From Syntrophaceae bacterium UBA7520 (GTDB taxonomy: Bacteria > Desulfobacterota > Syntrophia > Syntrophales > Smithellaceae), in NCBI GenBank assembly GCA_002478265.1, contig DLNC01000006.1, positions 29,885 through 44,609 on the forward strand: a DNA stretch of 14,725 nt, given 5' to 3'. The notes beneath the pieces are model-generated. The model made no database searches, was not told the origin of the DNA, and was given only the letters and a program-made list of their open reading frames with translations. Shown one piece after another: positions 6,409 to 14,200 of this stretch; within the stretch, counting starts at the first letter, position 1; each line of letters starts with the position of its first letter. Position numbers and translations under genes: made by a program.

Positions 6409-8094
6409 ATGAAAGCGAACACGTTCCGGCCTGATTGGACGGAAAAACCGCCGCCTCCGGGCACCTACCGTTCCGTGTTCAAATACGGAAATCCCAGACA
6501 ATTCAAGCATCCCAGCGATGCTTGGTATGAAATGATCAAGCGTGATTTTCATCTCGGCGATGATGATTTCAGAGAAAAAAAGAAAGAGGGGCTGGAAAAA
6601 GTCGCTTTGAGCCGTCCGGTATGCCTTCAAGCCGCCCAGATCGGGCACATCAAGTCCATCGTCGGCGAAGAAAATGTGGCAACTGATGATTACAGCCGCG
6701 TCAAATTTTCTTCGGGAAAGACGATGGAAGAGATGCTCGAATTGCGTCGCGGTATTGTCCGCGAGGTAGCCGACGTGGTTGTCCATCCACGGGATAAAAA
6801 CGATGTGCGCCATCTTGTCGCATATTGCAATCAGGAAAAAATTCCCATCACGGTTTTCAGCGCCGGATCTTCGGTTAATCTGGGTTGTCGGCCCGCGAGA
6901 GGCGGGATATCTCTTGTGATCAGCACGCACATGAACAAACTTCTGGAAATCAACGAACTCAATCAGACCGCCCGCGTTCAGCCGGGCATGTTCGGCCCGG
7001 CGTATGAGGAGGCGTTGAACAACGCTCCGGAACGCTTCGGCTGCAAAAGGCGCTACACCTGCGGTCATTTTCCGCAGTCTTTCGAATACTCAACCGTAGG
7101 CGGCTGGATTGTCACACTGGGTTCGGGCCAGGCCTCTACCTATTACGGGGATGCGTACGACATTGTTTTCAGCCAGGAGTATGTAACACCAGTGGGAACC
7201 TTCAAAACATTGGATTATCCGGCGACCGCCACCGGGCCCAAAGTAAACGACATCATGAAAGGTTCAGAGGGTATTTTCGGTATTCTGGTGGAAGTAACTA
7301 TGAAAATATTTCGCTACATGCCGCAGAACCGCCGCCGTTTCAGCTTCATGTATCCCACATGGGAAGCGGCGGTGAATGCCAGCCGTGAAATCATGCAATC
7401 TGAATTCGGCAAGCCCGCCATTTACCGTATTTCCGATCCCGAAGAAACGGACAGAGGGCTAAAATTGTATGGAATGCCGAAAATGGCGGACAAATTTTTG
7501 ACGCTACGAGGATTCAAACCGATGCGGCGCTGCCTGTGTCTGGGCAATGTCGAAGGTGAACATGATTATGCGAAACTGGTCGCGCGTAAAATCAAGGCGG
7601 TTGCCCGGAAGCACAAAGCCATATCATTGACCGGTTACGCGGCGAGAAAATGGGAACATACGCGTTATACTGAACCGTATATGCGTGAAGATTTGGGCGA
7701 TTATGATATTGTGATTGACACGCTTGAAGCTGCCGTGACCTGGGACAATTTCCACCGTTTGCATCAGGGTGTTCGCGCTTATATCAAGAGTCGGCGCGAC
7801 ACGATGTGCATGGCGCACGCCTCACATTTTTATCCGCAGGGGACCAATCTCTATTTCATTTTTATCGCGCATATGACAGATCCCGAGGAATTCCGCCAAT
7901 TCCAGCGGGGCATTATCGATAAGATTCAAGAATATGGCGGATCATTGAGTCATCATCACGGCGTGGGGCGGATGATCGGTCCCTGGATGGAAAAGCACCT
8001 GGGCAAGGAACAGATGAGCGTTTTGCGAGCGCTAAAAAATCATTTTGATCCGAACAACATCATGAATCCGGGCGGTCAACTCGGTCTGGATTGA
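6409..8094 (+). CDS. AGPS-like FAD-binding flavoprotein (alkyldihydroxyacetonephosphate synthase family, 561 aa)
   Basis: The vanillyl-alcohol-oxidase/AGPS fold is clear. The FAD-binding PP-loop region is VFSAGSSVNLG (149-159). QPGMFG follows at 191, and a second FAD block, STVGGWIVTLGSGQ, begins at residue 228. A C-terminal cap carries Tyr482 (NLYF) and the triple histidine HHHGVG at 515-520. The protein ends in DPNNIMNPGGQ, as in this superfamily. In eukaryotic AGPS the Tyr and His cluster act in exchanging the acyl group of acyl-DHAP for a fatty alcohol, giving the ether bond. Where I recall AGPS having GHEPDS, this protein has GHFPQS (219-224), an Asp-to-Gln change. RBS GGAGG and ATG are clear, 13 bases after glpD. 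No acyl-DHAP-forming acyltransferase or fatty alcohol-forming reductase is nearby, so the family is sure but the reaction is not. A D-lactate-type oxidase is a less likely alternative. E. coli ygcU/ygcE is, from memory, a similar AGPS-like/kinase pairing. Confidence 0.85.
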   Translation: MKANTFRPDWTEKPPPPGTYRSVFKYGNPRQFKHPSDAWYEMIKRDFHLGDDDFREKKKEGLEKVALSRPVCLQAAQIGHIKSIVGEENVATDDYSRVKFSSGKTMEEMLELRRGIVREVADVVVHPRDKNDVRHLVAYCNQEKIPITVFSAGSSVNLGCRPARGGISLVISTHMNKLLEINELNQTARVQPGMFGPAYEEALNNAPERFGCKRRYTCGHFPQSFEYSTVGGWIVTLGSGQASTYYGDAYDIVFSQEYVTPVGTFKTLDYPATATGPKVNDIMKGSEGIFGILVEVTMKIFRYMPQNRRRFSFMYPTWEAAVNASREIMQSEFGKPAIYRISDPEETDRGLKLYGMPKMADKFLTLRGFKPMRRCLCLGNVEGEHDYAKLVARKIKAVARKHKAISLTGYAARKWEHTRYTEPYMREDLGDYDIVIDTLEAAVTWDNFHRLHQGVRAYIKSRRDTMCMAHASHFYPQGTNLYFIFIAHMTDPEEFRQFQRGIIDKIQEYGGSLSHHHGVGRMIGPWMEKHLGKEQMSVLRALKNHFDPNNIMNPGGQLGLD

Positions 8095-8144
8095 TTAAAG
8101 AAGAGCGATAATTTGCCGGAAGCAAAGGAAAAGGAGAGGTGACT

Positions 8145-9722
8145 ATGTCGAATGAAAAAAATACAACGAAAGAACTTATTCTTTCCGTGGATGCGGGGAC
8201 ACAGTCAATCAGAGCCGCTTTCATTGATCCCGACGGGAACATACTGCACATCGTCAAAACGCCGATTCAGCCTTATTTTTCACAACATCCCGGATGGGCG
8301 GAACAGCAGCCGGATTATTATTGGGAAGTGTTCTGCAAAACCACCGGGCAGCTTTTGCAGCGGGAGAAAAATCTCAAAAATAATATCAAAGGCGTTACGC
8401 TAACCACGCAGCGCGCCACGATGATTAACGTGGATAAAGACGGCAGGCCGCTGAGGCCGGCCATTACCTGGCTTGATCAGCGCAAGGCCGATTCGCGGGG
8501 GATTCTGCCGGGAGCTCTTCGCCCGGTATTGAAGATAATAGGACTGCTCAATACATTGGAAGGTGTAATACAGGAATGTGAGGCTAACTGGATCAGCCAG
8601 CAGCAGCCGGAGATATGGGAGAAGACATACAAATACCTTGTTCTGTCGGGATTTTTCACGCATCGGCTTACCGGAGAGTTTGTGGATTCGACAGGGAACA
8701 ATATCGGATATTTACCCTTTAATAATAAGACCTATCAATGGGCGGGCAAATACGACTTTAAATGGTGGATTTTCAAAGTTGAAAAGGAAAAACTCCCCGC
8801 GCTGGTTAAACCGTCGGAGATTCTCGGTCGGATTACAAAGAAGGCATCCGTAGAAACCGGTATCCCTGAAGGCCTGCCGGTTTTCGCGGCCGGTTCGGAT
8901 AAGGGCTGTGAAATTCTCGGTTCGGGCTGCCTTACACCGGAAACAGGATGCCTCAGCTTCGGGACGATCGCGACGTTTGACGTGGCAACGCCCAAATATA
9001 TCGAGTTGCAGCCGATGATTCCGCCGTATCCCGCTTCGGTGCCGGATGCCTATTACACGGAGGTTTCCATTTTCCGCGGATTCTGGATGGTAAGCTGGTT
9101 CAAGGAGGAATTCGGACTGCAAGAGTGTATGCTGGCCGAAAAGAGCAACGAACCGGCGGAAAAATTTTTCGATTCGCTAATCAGGGATATTCCCGCCGGA
9201 TCCATGGGGCTCATGTTGCAGCCCTACTGGACGCCGGGGCGCGATCTCGACCCCTACGCGAAAGGTTCAGTCATCGGCTTCGGCGATGTGCACAGCCGCG
9301 CTTATCTTTACCGCGCTCTGCTTGAAGGCCTGGTTTACGGATTGCGCGAGGGAGGAGAATTGACGCAGCGAAAAACGAAAATTCCGATTACAAAACTGAC
9401 AGTTTCCGGCGGGGGGTCGCAAAGCGATGTCGCGATGCAAATTACAGCGGATGTTTTCGGCATGGGTGCGCATAGGCCCCATACCTTTGAAACATCAGCG
9501 CTCGGCGCGGCCATTGACGCGGCGGTTGGCCTTAAGCTCTATGGAGATTTTCCCTCGGCAGTCAAAGCCATGACCAGGACGGGCAGAGTTTTTGAGCCGA
9601 TTAAAGATAATCATGAATTATACGACAATCTTTACCGAAAGGTTTATCTCAAAATGTACAAACGCTTGAAGCCTTTGTTTAAGGAGATAAGAGATATTAC
9701 CGGTTACCCGCCGAAAAATTGA
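8145..9722 (+). CDS. FGGY-family carbohydrate/polyol kinase (525 aa)
   Basis: This ATP-dependent kinase belongs to the FGGY family (glycerol kinase, xylulokinase and relatives). The N-terminal phosphate loop is VDAGTQSIRA (residues 15-24), the substrate-side motif ITWLDQRKA lies near residue 110, and the putative catalytic Asp is in AAGSDKGCEILGSG. The C-terminal nucleotide motif is TVSGGGSQSDVAMQITADVFG-like, followed by ETSALGAAIDAA. GTG at 8139 is possible, but ATG at 8145 is preferred because AAGGAGAGG (8131-8139) is then spaced correctly rather than overlapping the start. It lies 50 bases after the AGPS-like gene in the same operon. The context of GlpD and AGPS relatives suggests glycerol, an alkylglycerol or dihydroxyacetone as substrate; specificity cannot be read directly, and its WLDQR motif differs from the WQDRR I recall for true glycerol kinase. 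Family sure, substrate inferred. Confidence 0.88.
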   Translation: MSNEKNTTKELILSVDAGTQSIRAAFIDPDGNILHIVKTPIQPYFSQHPGWAEQQPDYYWEVFCKTTGQLLQREKNLKNNIKGVTLTTQRATMINVDKDGRPLRPAITWLDQRKADSRGILPGALRPVLKIIGLLNTLEGVIQECEANWISQQQPEIWEKTYKYLVLSGFFTHRLTGEFVDSTGNNIGYLPFNNKTYQWAGKYDFKWWIFKVEKEKLPALVKPSEILGRITKKASVETGIPEGLPVFAAGSDKGCEILGSGCLTPETGCLSFGTIATFDVATPKYIELQPMIPPYPASVPDAYYTEVSIFRGFWMVSWFKEEFGLQECMLAEKSNEPAEKFFDSLIRDIPAGSMGLMLQPYWTPGRDLDPYAKGSVIGFGDVHSRAYLYRALLEGLVYGLREGGELTQRKTKIPITKLTVSGGGSQSDVAMQITADVFGMGAHRPHTFETSALGAAIDAAVGLKLYGDFPSAVKAMTRTGRVFEPIKDNHELYDNLYRKVYLKMYKRLKPLFKEIRDITGYPPKN

Positions 9723-9745
9723 GCGGACAGATGACGCTCTTTATT
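9721..9745 (+). terminator. weak candidate terminator at the kinase stop
   Basis: GAGCG (9721-9725) pairs with CGCTC (9735-9739) and is followed by TTTATT. The stem is only 5 bp and overlaps the stop codon, so at best it terminates partially. Confidence 0.25.
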
Positions 9746-9801
9746 AGTCTCGCGTGTACAAAGTGCCTGATCGGCAGTGATGTTTTCCGGCGGGAAAGAG
9801 A

Positions 9802-9830
9802 TTGACACCCGATTGATATACATGTACATT
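9802..9830 (+). promoter_or_regulatory. sigma70-type promoter for the lysoplasmalogenase-family gene
   Basis: TTGACA (9802-9807) and TACATT (9825-9830) are spaced by exactly 17 bases. The predicted start of transcription, about 9837, lies after a possible upstream TTG start codon (9830). This supports translation from ATG 9863. A TACATGTA palindrome overlaps the spacer and -10. Confidence 0.65.
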
Positions 9831-9862
9831 TGTCACAACTCCGAAAAAGGAAACGATCAATC

Positions 9863-10561
9863 ATGAATTCATATCCTTATATGGTTTTATTCGCCGGCGC
9901 GATTTCATTGGCCATTTTTCTTGTTGCCAGAGACCGCAACGGCAGCGTGCAGGCGCTTTTGCTGAAGACGGTGACAAGTTTTTTATTCGTCGCCTTGGCC
10001 TTCGCCTCTTTCATGGTTAATTCCGTTTCGGGCGTTACAACCTTCTTTATGCTCATCGCGATGGGATTGATATGCGGTTTGATCGGCGATATTGTTTTAG
10101 ACCTCAAGATAATGTACAAGGAATCGTCGTCCCTTTATCAGCATGGCGGTATGGTTGCATTCTTTGTCGGGCATATATTCTATCTGGCGGCATTGCTGAT
10201 TTATTTCGGTTTCAGCTGGATTGCCTTAGTCGCTGCTTTAATTCTGGCAATTATCATAGTAAGCATCAGCAAATTTGTCCTCAAATTCGAGTTTGCCGAA
10301 CATACTATTGACACTTACGCCTATTCTTTCGCCTTGTCTTATATGATGACCCAGGCCTGCTATGCGGCAATTACCCAGGGATACGCCACCAGCACGGTTC
10401 TATTGGCGACGGGGGCCATTTTGTTTTTGCTGTCGGATTTAGTTCTTGTTATGACATATTATGACAACAAAGATTCCAGGCCGTTTATAGTCATCAATCA
10501 TACCCTTTATTACGCGGCGCAGTACGCCATTGCCCTGAGTATTTTATACCTGGTTGTCTGA
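9863..10561 (+). CDS. YhhN/TMEM86-family integral membrane protein, probable lysoplasmalogenase (232 aa)
   Basis: A polytopic membrane protein with about 7-8 hydrophobic helices across its whole length. Family-typical polar residues sit in membrane segments: GDIVLD (75-80), FVGHIFY (101-107), LLSDLVL (189-195) and NHTLYYAAQ (212-220). The two acidic pairs and the His fit the YhhN/TMEM86 family. Characterised members (human TMEM86B and a Legionella homologue) hydrolyse the vinyl-ether bond of lysoplasmalogens to a fatty aldehyde and a glycerophospho-compound; many bacterial members are untested. ATG 9863 is preferred over an in-frame TTG at 9830, because AAGG is spaced 9-12 bases upstream and the TTG overlaps the promoter -10. 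It follows the kinase with its own promoter and ends at a terminator. Beside an AGPS-like gene, an ether-lipid role gains weight. Family fairly sure, activity likely but unproven. Confidence 0.78.
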   Translation: MNSYPYMVLFAGAISLAIFLVARDRNGSVQALLLKTVTSFLFVALAFASFMVNSVSGVTTFFMLIAMGLICGLIGDIVLDLKIMYKESSSLYQHGGMVAFFVGHIFYLAALLIYFGFSWIALVAALILAIIIVSISKFVLKFEFAEHTIDTYAYSFALSYMMTQACYAAITQGYATSTVLLATGAILFLLSDLVLVMTYYDNKDSRPFIVINHTLYYAAQYAIALSILYLVV

Positions 10562-10563
10562 CG

Positions 10564-10605
10564 AAAAAGGGGGAAAGAAGCTGGGAAACAGAGCGCCCCT
10601 TTTTT
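10564..10605 (+). terminator. rho-independent terminator after the YhhN-family gene
   Basis: AAAAAGGGG (10564-10572) pairs with CCCCTTTTT (10596-10604), with a long 23-base loop and the T run inside the right arm. It separates the putative lipid operon from the sulfatase module. Confidence 0.6.
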
Positions 10606-10769
10606 AAGATATTTACGCTGACCAGGGTGAAAACTATAATTTTATCAAAACCTATCCCGATGTTGCAAAAAAATGAACGCAATTCTTGTTAACCGGGAAA
10701 AGCTGATGCGAAAATACCTGCGGGGATTCCACGATTAACGTCAAACAAATGCACGGGCATCATCTGGCA

Positions 10770-11912
10770 ATGAAAAAAAACACGGCTCCTCAATCGATAT
10801 CTTTGCTGGTGAAGCCGACATCGAGTCTGTGCAACCTTTCCTGCGCATACTGCTTTTACCGTCGTGTTAAGGAACTCTATCCGGAAGCATCTACAAAAAT
10901 GAGCCGCGTGGTTGCCCAGGCGATGATCAGAAACACGCTCTCCCTAAAGGCGCCACTAAACAGTTTCTGCTGGCAGGGAGGGGAGCCGCTCTTGATGGGA
11001 CTGGATTTTTTCCGGGATATTGTTGCGTTTGAGCAAAAGTACTCTCGTACCGGACAGGTTATCGAAAATTCCATACAGACCAACGGCCTGCTTTTGGATG
11101 ACTTGTGGTGCGAGTTTCTTGCCAAAGAGAATTTTCTTGTCGGCATCAGCCTTGATGGTCCCGCTCATATTCATGATTATTATCGAAAAGATCATCGGCA
11201 AGAAGGCACTTTTAAAGGTGTTATGCAAAGCATTAAACTGATGAAAAAGCACGGCGTTCAGTTCAATATCCTGTGCCTTCTGACCGACAGAAATGTAAAA
11301 TCACCTCTGGAGATCTATAATTTTTTCCGTTTTCATGATTTTAGGTATATTCAATTCATAAACTGTTTTGAAATCGCTGAAATATCCGGCACGCTGAAAC
11401 CATGTTCCGTACGAGGGGAGCAAATCGGGGAATTTTACATTAAGTTATTTGATGAATGGTTTAAAAGTGATTTCTTTGACGTATCGGTAAGGTTTTTTGA
11501 AGATATCCTGCTTTATCTGATTGACGGCGTCAAGGCATCATGCTGTTACAATAGCACGTGTGACAGCTACCTTGTTGTGGAATATAACGGCGACTGTTAC
11601 CCCTGCGATTTTTTTGTCTTTAAAGATTGGAAAATAGGCAACCTAATGCAAAATGATTTGCGGACCATTATGAAAAGCCCGCTCAGAAAAAGTTTTGCTT
11701 CCCGGAAAGCTGAAATCTCTGAAATATGCAGGAAATGCAGTATTGCTTCATTCTGCAAAGGCGATTGCATAAGATTCAGATATCTGCCGACTAACGGTTA
11801 TAAAAACATCAGTGAATACTGCGCCGCCATTAAGATGCTTTATAATCACATCGAGCCGAAGCTACCGGAGATCAGGTTACGGGTTGCGGCCTATCGCGAT
11901 GGGTTGGTGTAA
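10770..11912 (+). CDS. anaerobic sulfatase-maturating enzyme (radical SAM/SPASM, anSME; 380 aa)
   Basis: This cytoplasmic radical-SAM enzyme oxidises the active-site Cys (or Ser) of a sulfatase to formylglycine without oxygen. The SAM cluster motif CNLSCAYC gives Cys21, 25 and 28, within the anSME-like start SLLVKPTSSLCNLSCAYCFY. WQGGEPLL is the SAM-binding GGEP motif. The SPASM domain has all eight auxiliary-cluster cysteines in anSME spacing: C258-x5-C264-x14-C279 and C320-x2-C323-x5-C329-x3-C333 with C351. Asp280, right after C279 (YPCDFF), matches the catalytic Asp of anSMEs. An in-frame ATG at 10749 would add 7 residues; neither start has a clear RBS, and 10770 better matches the family N-terminus. 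The target is very probably the Cys-type sulfatase at 12761. The gene is separated from that sulfatase by 273 bases and a membrane protein, so it may be expressed independently. Confidence 0.92.
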   Translation: MKKNTAPQSISLLVKPTSSLCNLSCAYCFYRRVKELYPEASTKMSRVVAQAMIRNTLSLKAPLNSFCWQGGEPLLMGLDFFRDIVAFEQKYSRTGQVIENSIQTNGLLLDDLWCEFLAKENFLVGISLDGPAHIHDYYRKDHRQEGTFKGVMQSIKLMKKHGVQFNILCLLTDRNVKSPLEIYNFFRFHDFRYIQFINCFEIAEISGTLKPCSVRGEQIGEFYIKLFDEWFKSDFFDVSVRFFEDILLYLIDGVKASCCYNSTCDSYLVVEYNGDCYPCDFFVFKDWKIGNLMQNDLRTIMKSPLRKSFASRKAEISEICRKCSIASFCKGDCIRFRYLPTNGYKNISEYCAAIKMLYNHIEPKLPEIRLRVAAYRDGLV

Positions 11913-12068
11913 ATTATAATATCTTCAAATAAAATAGAAAGGTAAGGCAGGAAAATGATTTTAAGTTGGTAAATGCAGGACAATAATCTATAAAGACAAA
12001 CTGGCGAATATAAAAATAAATAGGGTGGTAACGCTCAACGCATAATACATTACCAGATGAAAATTTAT

Positions 12069-12096
12069 TTGACATAAAAGTTATTGCCCATATAAT
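12069..12096 (+). promoter_or_regulatory. near-perfect sigma70 promoter of the sulfatase unit
   Basis: Both hexamers are consensus: TTGACA (12069-12074) and TATAAT (12091-12096), spaced by 16 bases. Predicted transcription starts near 12103, giving an approximately 80-base leader to the membrane-protein gene. The remaining DNA from 11913 to 12068 is AT-rich, with no supportable gene. Confidence 0.75.
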
Positions 12097-12100
12097 TTAA

Positions 12101-12138
12101 TCCGGCACAGATTAATCTCGTCAAGAGATATCACCGGA
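12101..12138 (+). promoter_or_regulatory. structured leader in the sulfatase transcript
   Basis: TCCGG (12101-12105) can pair with CCGGA (12134-12138), enclosing an inner hairpin, ATCTC (12115-12119) with GAGAT (12125-12129). It starts at the predicted transcription start. The stems are only 5 bp each, so this could be chance or a 5'-end stabilising or regulatory element. Confidence 0.35.
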
Positions 12139-12185
12139 GTAATAGTCAACTTAGATTCATAAACACTTCTTCCTTAAGGTGCAAC

Positions 12186-12746
12186 ATGGAAAAAAAGCCG
12201 AAAATACAAAGAATCGTTTTTCCTGCCGGGATCGTCTTATTTCTGATGGTCATATCGATCAATATTTATAACGTCAGCCGCTGGTGGGAACCTAAATTGC
12301 TCCATGATGTAGCCGCTAATCTTTCTGCCGCGGGTATGTTTCTTAGCATCTGGCTTGGCGCGATGATAGCCAACACAATAGCTTTTTTCAATGGCGCCAC
12401 TTTCAGAGAACGAATATTTATATGCCTGATAACACCTGTTATCTGGAGCTCCAAAGTTCTGTACGATTTTATTGGGATATATTCATGGACCGAATTCCTT
12501 TACCTCTTCTTTCATGCGGTGATAATGGGCCCAATATTTGTCGCGCTTTTATGTATGGGGATTTCCGAGATATGGTGCAGGATTATATGGAGAAGACGGC
12601 TGGGCGATAAGTCCGTCAAGATATTTCAATTTAAATCGGTATCTGTTCTTGTGATTGGCCTTATTATGACATTCCTCCTTCTTTACAACGGCGGGCACAG
12701 CTTCTATTATTTATATATGGATATCTATACCAAGCTCTTCTTTTAG
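12186..12746 (+). CDS. unknown integral membrane protein (186 aa, about 5 TM)
   Basis: I do not recognise this family. The 186 residues contain about five hydrophobic segments (roughly 11-28, 48-68, 76-92, 103-127 and 150-167). A basic N-terminus (MEKKPKIQR) and a basic loop (RIIWRRRLGDK, 132-142) follow the positive-inside pattern. There is no obvious catalytic motif, lipoprotein box or transporter signature. The ATG is preceded by TTAAGGTG about 6-11 bases upstream. It is the first gene after a consensus promoter and ends 14 bases before the sulfatase start, so the two are almost certainly co-transcribed. A role in anchoring, or in substrate or product movement for the exported sulfatase, is a guess from this linkage alone. 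Expression and real protein status are likely; function is unknown. Confidence 0.75.
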   Translation: MEKKPKIQRIVFPAGIVLFLMVISINIYNVSRWWEPKLLHDVAANLSAAGMFLSIWLGAMIANTIAFFNGATFRERIFICLITPVIWSSKVLYDFIGIYSWTEFLYLFFHAVIMGPIFVALLCMGISEIWCRIIWRRRLGDKSVKIFQFKSVSVLVIGLIMTFLLLYNGGHSFYYLYMDIYTKLFF

Positions 12747-12760
12747 CCAAGGAGCATACC

Positions 12761-14176
12761 ATGAACGAAAGCGATGAAAAAAATTTATTTGAAAAAAACA
12801 TAACGCGCCGAAAAGCGTTGAAGATAGCGGGCACGGCGGCGCTGATGGGTTTGATTGGACCCATTATTCCAGAAGCGCTTGCCGCCGCAGAGAAAAAGCC
12901 CAATATCCTTTTCATCCTGACCGATGATCATCGTTATGACGCTTTTAGCTGCATGGGACATCCGGTGGTCAAAACGCCTAACCTTGATCGCATTGCCAAT
13001 GAAGGCGCAAATTTTAAAAACGCCTTTGTCACAACGTCGCTTTGCAGCCCATCCAGGGCGAGTTTTTTAACAGGACAATACGCGCATACTCATGGCGTGG
13101 TGACTAATCACACAATGTGGGATGATAACAATGTCACGTTCATGGAGTTAATCAAAAAAGCCGGATATGACACGGCATTCATTGGAAAGTGGCATATGCC
13201 GGGAGATAAACTGCCCAATCTTCGGGGAGTGGATGAATTCATTACTTTCACGAAAGAAGGAGGGCAGGGTGTTTATTACGACTGCCCTCTTATCATCAAT
13301 GGTGTAGAAACACCAAGACCCGGGAAATACATCACCGATGATCTTACGGACTTCGCAATCAAATTCATCGAGAAGAAAAAGCGTAACCCTTTCTGCCTGT
13401 ATCTGTCGCACAAAGCAGCGCATTTTGGTTTTCGGCCGCCTCAACATATGAGGACGCTTTATAAGGGACAGGATTTGCATATGCCGCCCGAATCCGACAC
13501 CTGGGTGACATTAACAAACAACAACATTTTCGTCGGTGCGCCATTGCCGATGAATAATCTGTACCGCAATTATTTAAGAGTAATCACCTCAGTGGACGAG
13601 CAGGTAGGTCGCTTACTGAATACGCTTGAACGCATGGGTGAGCTCGACGACACGGTTATAATTTACGCGGGAGATAACGGCCATCTCTTTGGAGAGCGCG
13701 GCCTATATGACAAGCGCAATGCCTACGAGGAATCAATAAGAATACCGTTCTTCATAAGATACCCGAAGCTGACAAGACAAGCCGGTAAAAGAGACCAGAT
13801 GATCCTCAACATTGATCTTGCCCCGACCTTGCTTGATATTATTGGAGCCCGGATACCTTCAACAATGCAGGGCGAAAGCATTGTCCCTTATTTAAAATCA
13901 CCGCTTCTGGAAGGAAGGGATGCCTTTTTATACGAGCACTTTCCTGTGTTTCCGATACCGATACCGGGTATCGCGGCTGTTAGGACAAAGCATTATAAAT
14001 ACATTGAGTATCAAAAGGGCACCTGGGACGATCAGCTGTTTGATCTGAAAAACGATCCGAGAGAGCTTAAAAATATCATCAAAACAGATGCCGGAAGGTT
14101 GGTGCTTCCAGCCCTCAAGGACCGTCTCGAAAATCTTAAAAGAGAAACGGGCTACCGTTTTTTTACGCGCGGTTAG
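12761..14176 (+). CDS. Tat-exported Cys-type sulfatase (471 aa)
   Basis: An alkaline-phosphatase-fold sulfatase that hydrolyses sulfate esters outside the cytoplasm. The N-terminus has a twin-arginine signal: ITRRKALKIAG (14-24), a hydrophobic segment, and a probable cut near ALA-A (about 39-43). The mature part opens with PNILFILTDDHRYD, where Asp55 and Asp56 are metal ligands. The sulfatase signature CSPSRASFLTGQ places Cys95 as the residue to become formylglycine. GKWHMPG gives the conserved Lys/His, and AGDNGH (Asp305, Asn306) completes the metal site. The RBS AAGGAG precedes the ATG. It is co-transcribed with the upstream membrane protein and served by the anSME at 10770. Its substrate (sulfated sugar, aryl sulfate or other) cannot be read; N-terminal blocks recall iduronate-sulfatase/choline-sulfatase relatives. 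It ends at a strong terminator. Complete and apparently intact. Confidence 0.93.
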   Translation: MNESDEKNLFEKNITRRKALKIAGTAALMGLIGPIIPEALAAAEKKPNILFILTDDHRYDAFSCMGHPVVKTPNLDRIANEGANFKNAFVTTSLCSPSRASFLTGQYAHTHGVVTNHTMWDDNNVTFMELIKKAGYDTAFIGKWHMPGDKLPNLRGVDEFITFTKEGGQGVYYDCPLIINGVETPRPGKYITDDLTDFAIKFIEKKKRNPFCLYLSHKAAHFGFRPPQHMRTLYKGQDLHMPPESDTWVTLTNNNIFVGAPLPMNNLYRNYLRVITSVDEQVGRLLNTLERMGELDDTVIIYAGDNGHLFGERGLYDKRNAYEESIRIPFFIRYPKLTRQAGKRDQMILNIDLAPTLLDIIGARIPSTMQGESIVPYLKSPLLEGRDAFLYEHFPVFPIPIPGIAAVRTKHYKYIEYQKGTWDDQLFDLKNDPRELKNIIKTDAGRLVLPALKDRLENLKRETGYRFFTRG

Positions 14177-14200
14177 AAAAGGTATTTTATGCTCTGGAAT

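Noticed and set aside
6325..7068. Long minus-strand open frame (247 codons) opposite the end of glpD and the AGPS-like gene
   Set aside because: It spans two clear plus-strand genes and their junction, its composition is that of an antisense frame, and no family motif appears.
8712..9122. Minus-strand frame (136 codons) inside the kinase gene
   Set aside because: Antisense shadow of a clear FGGY kinase; Arg-rich translation without a domain.
9764..9776. TGCC-N5-GGCA inverted repeat upstream of the YhhN gene, considered as a second regulator site
   Set aside because: It does not match the TGG-N5-CCA site before the regulator, and a 4-bp arm palindrome is expected by chance.
10673..10738. 21-codon mini-ORF just before the radical-SAM gene, considered as a peptide substrate of a radical-SAM maturase
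   Set aside because: No RBS, no Cys or repeated motif, and the radical-SAM enzyme matches anSME cysteine spacing with a sulfatase target nearby, so no peptide substrate is needed.
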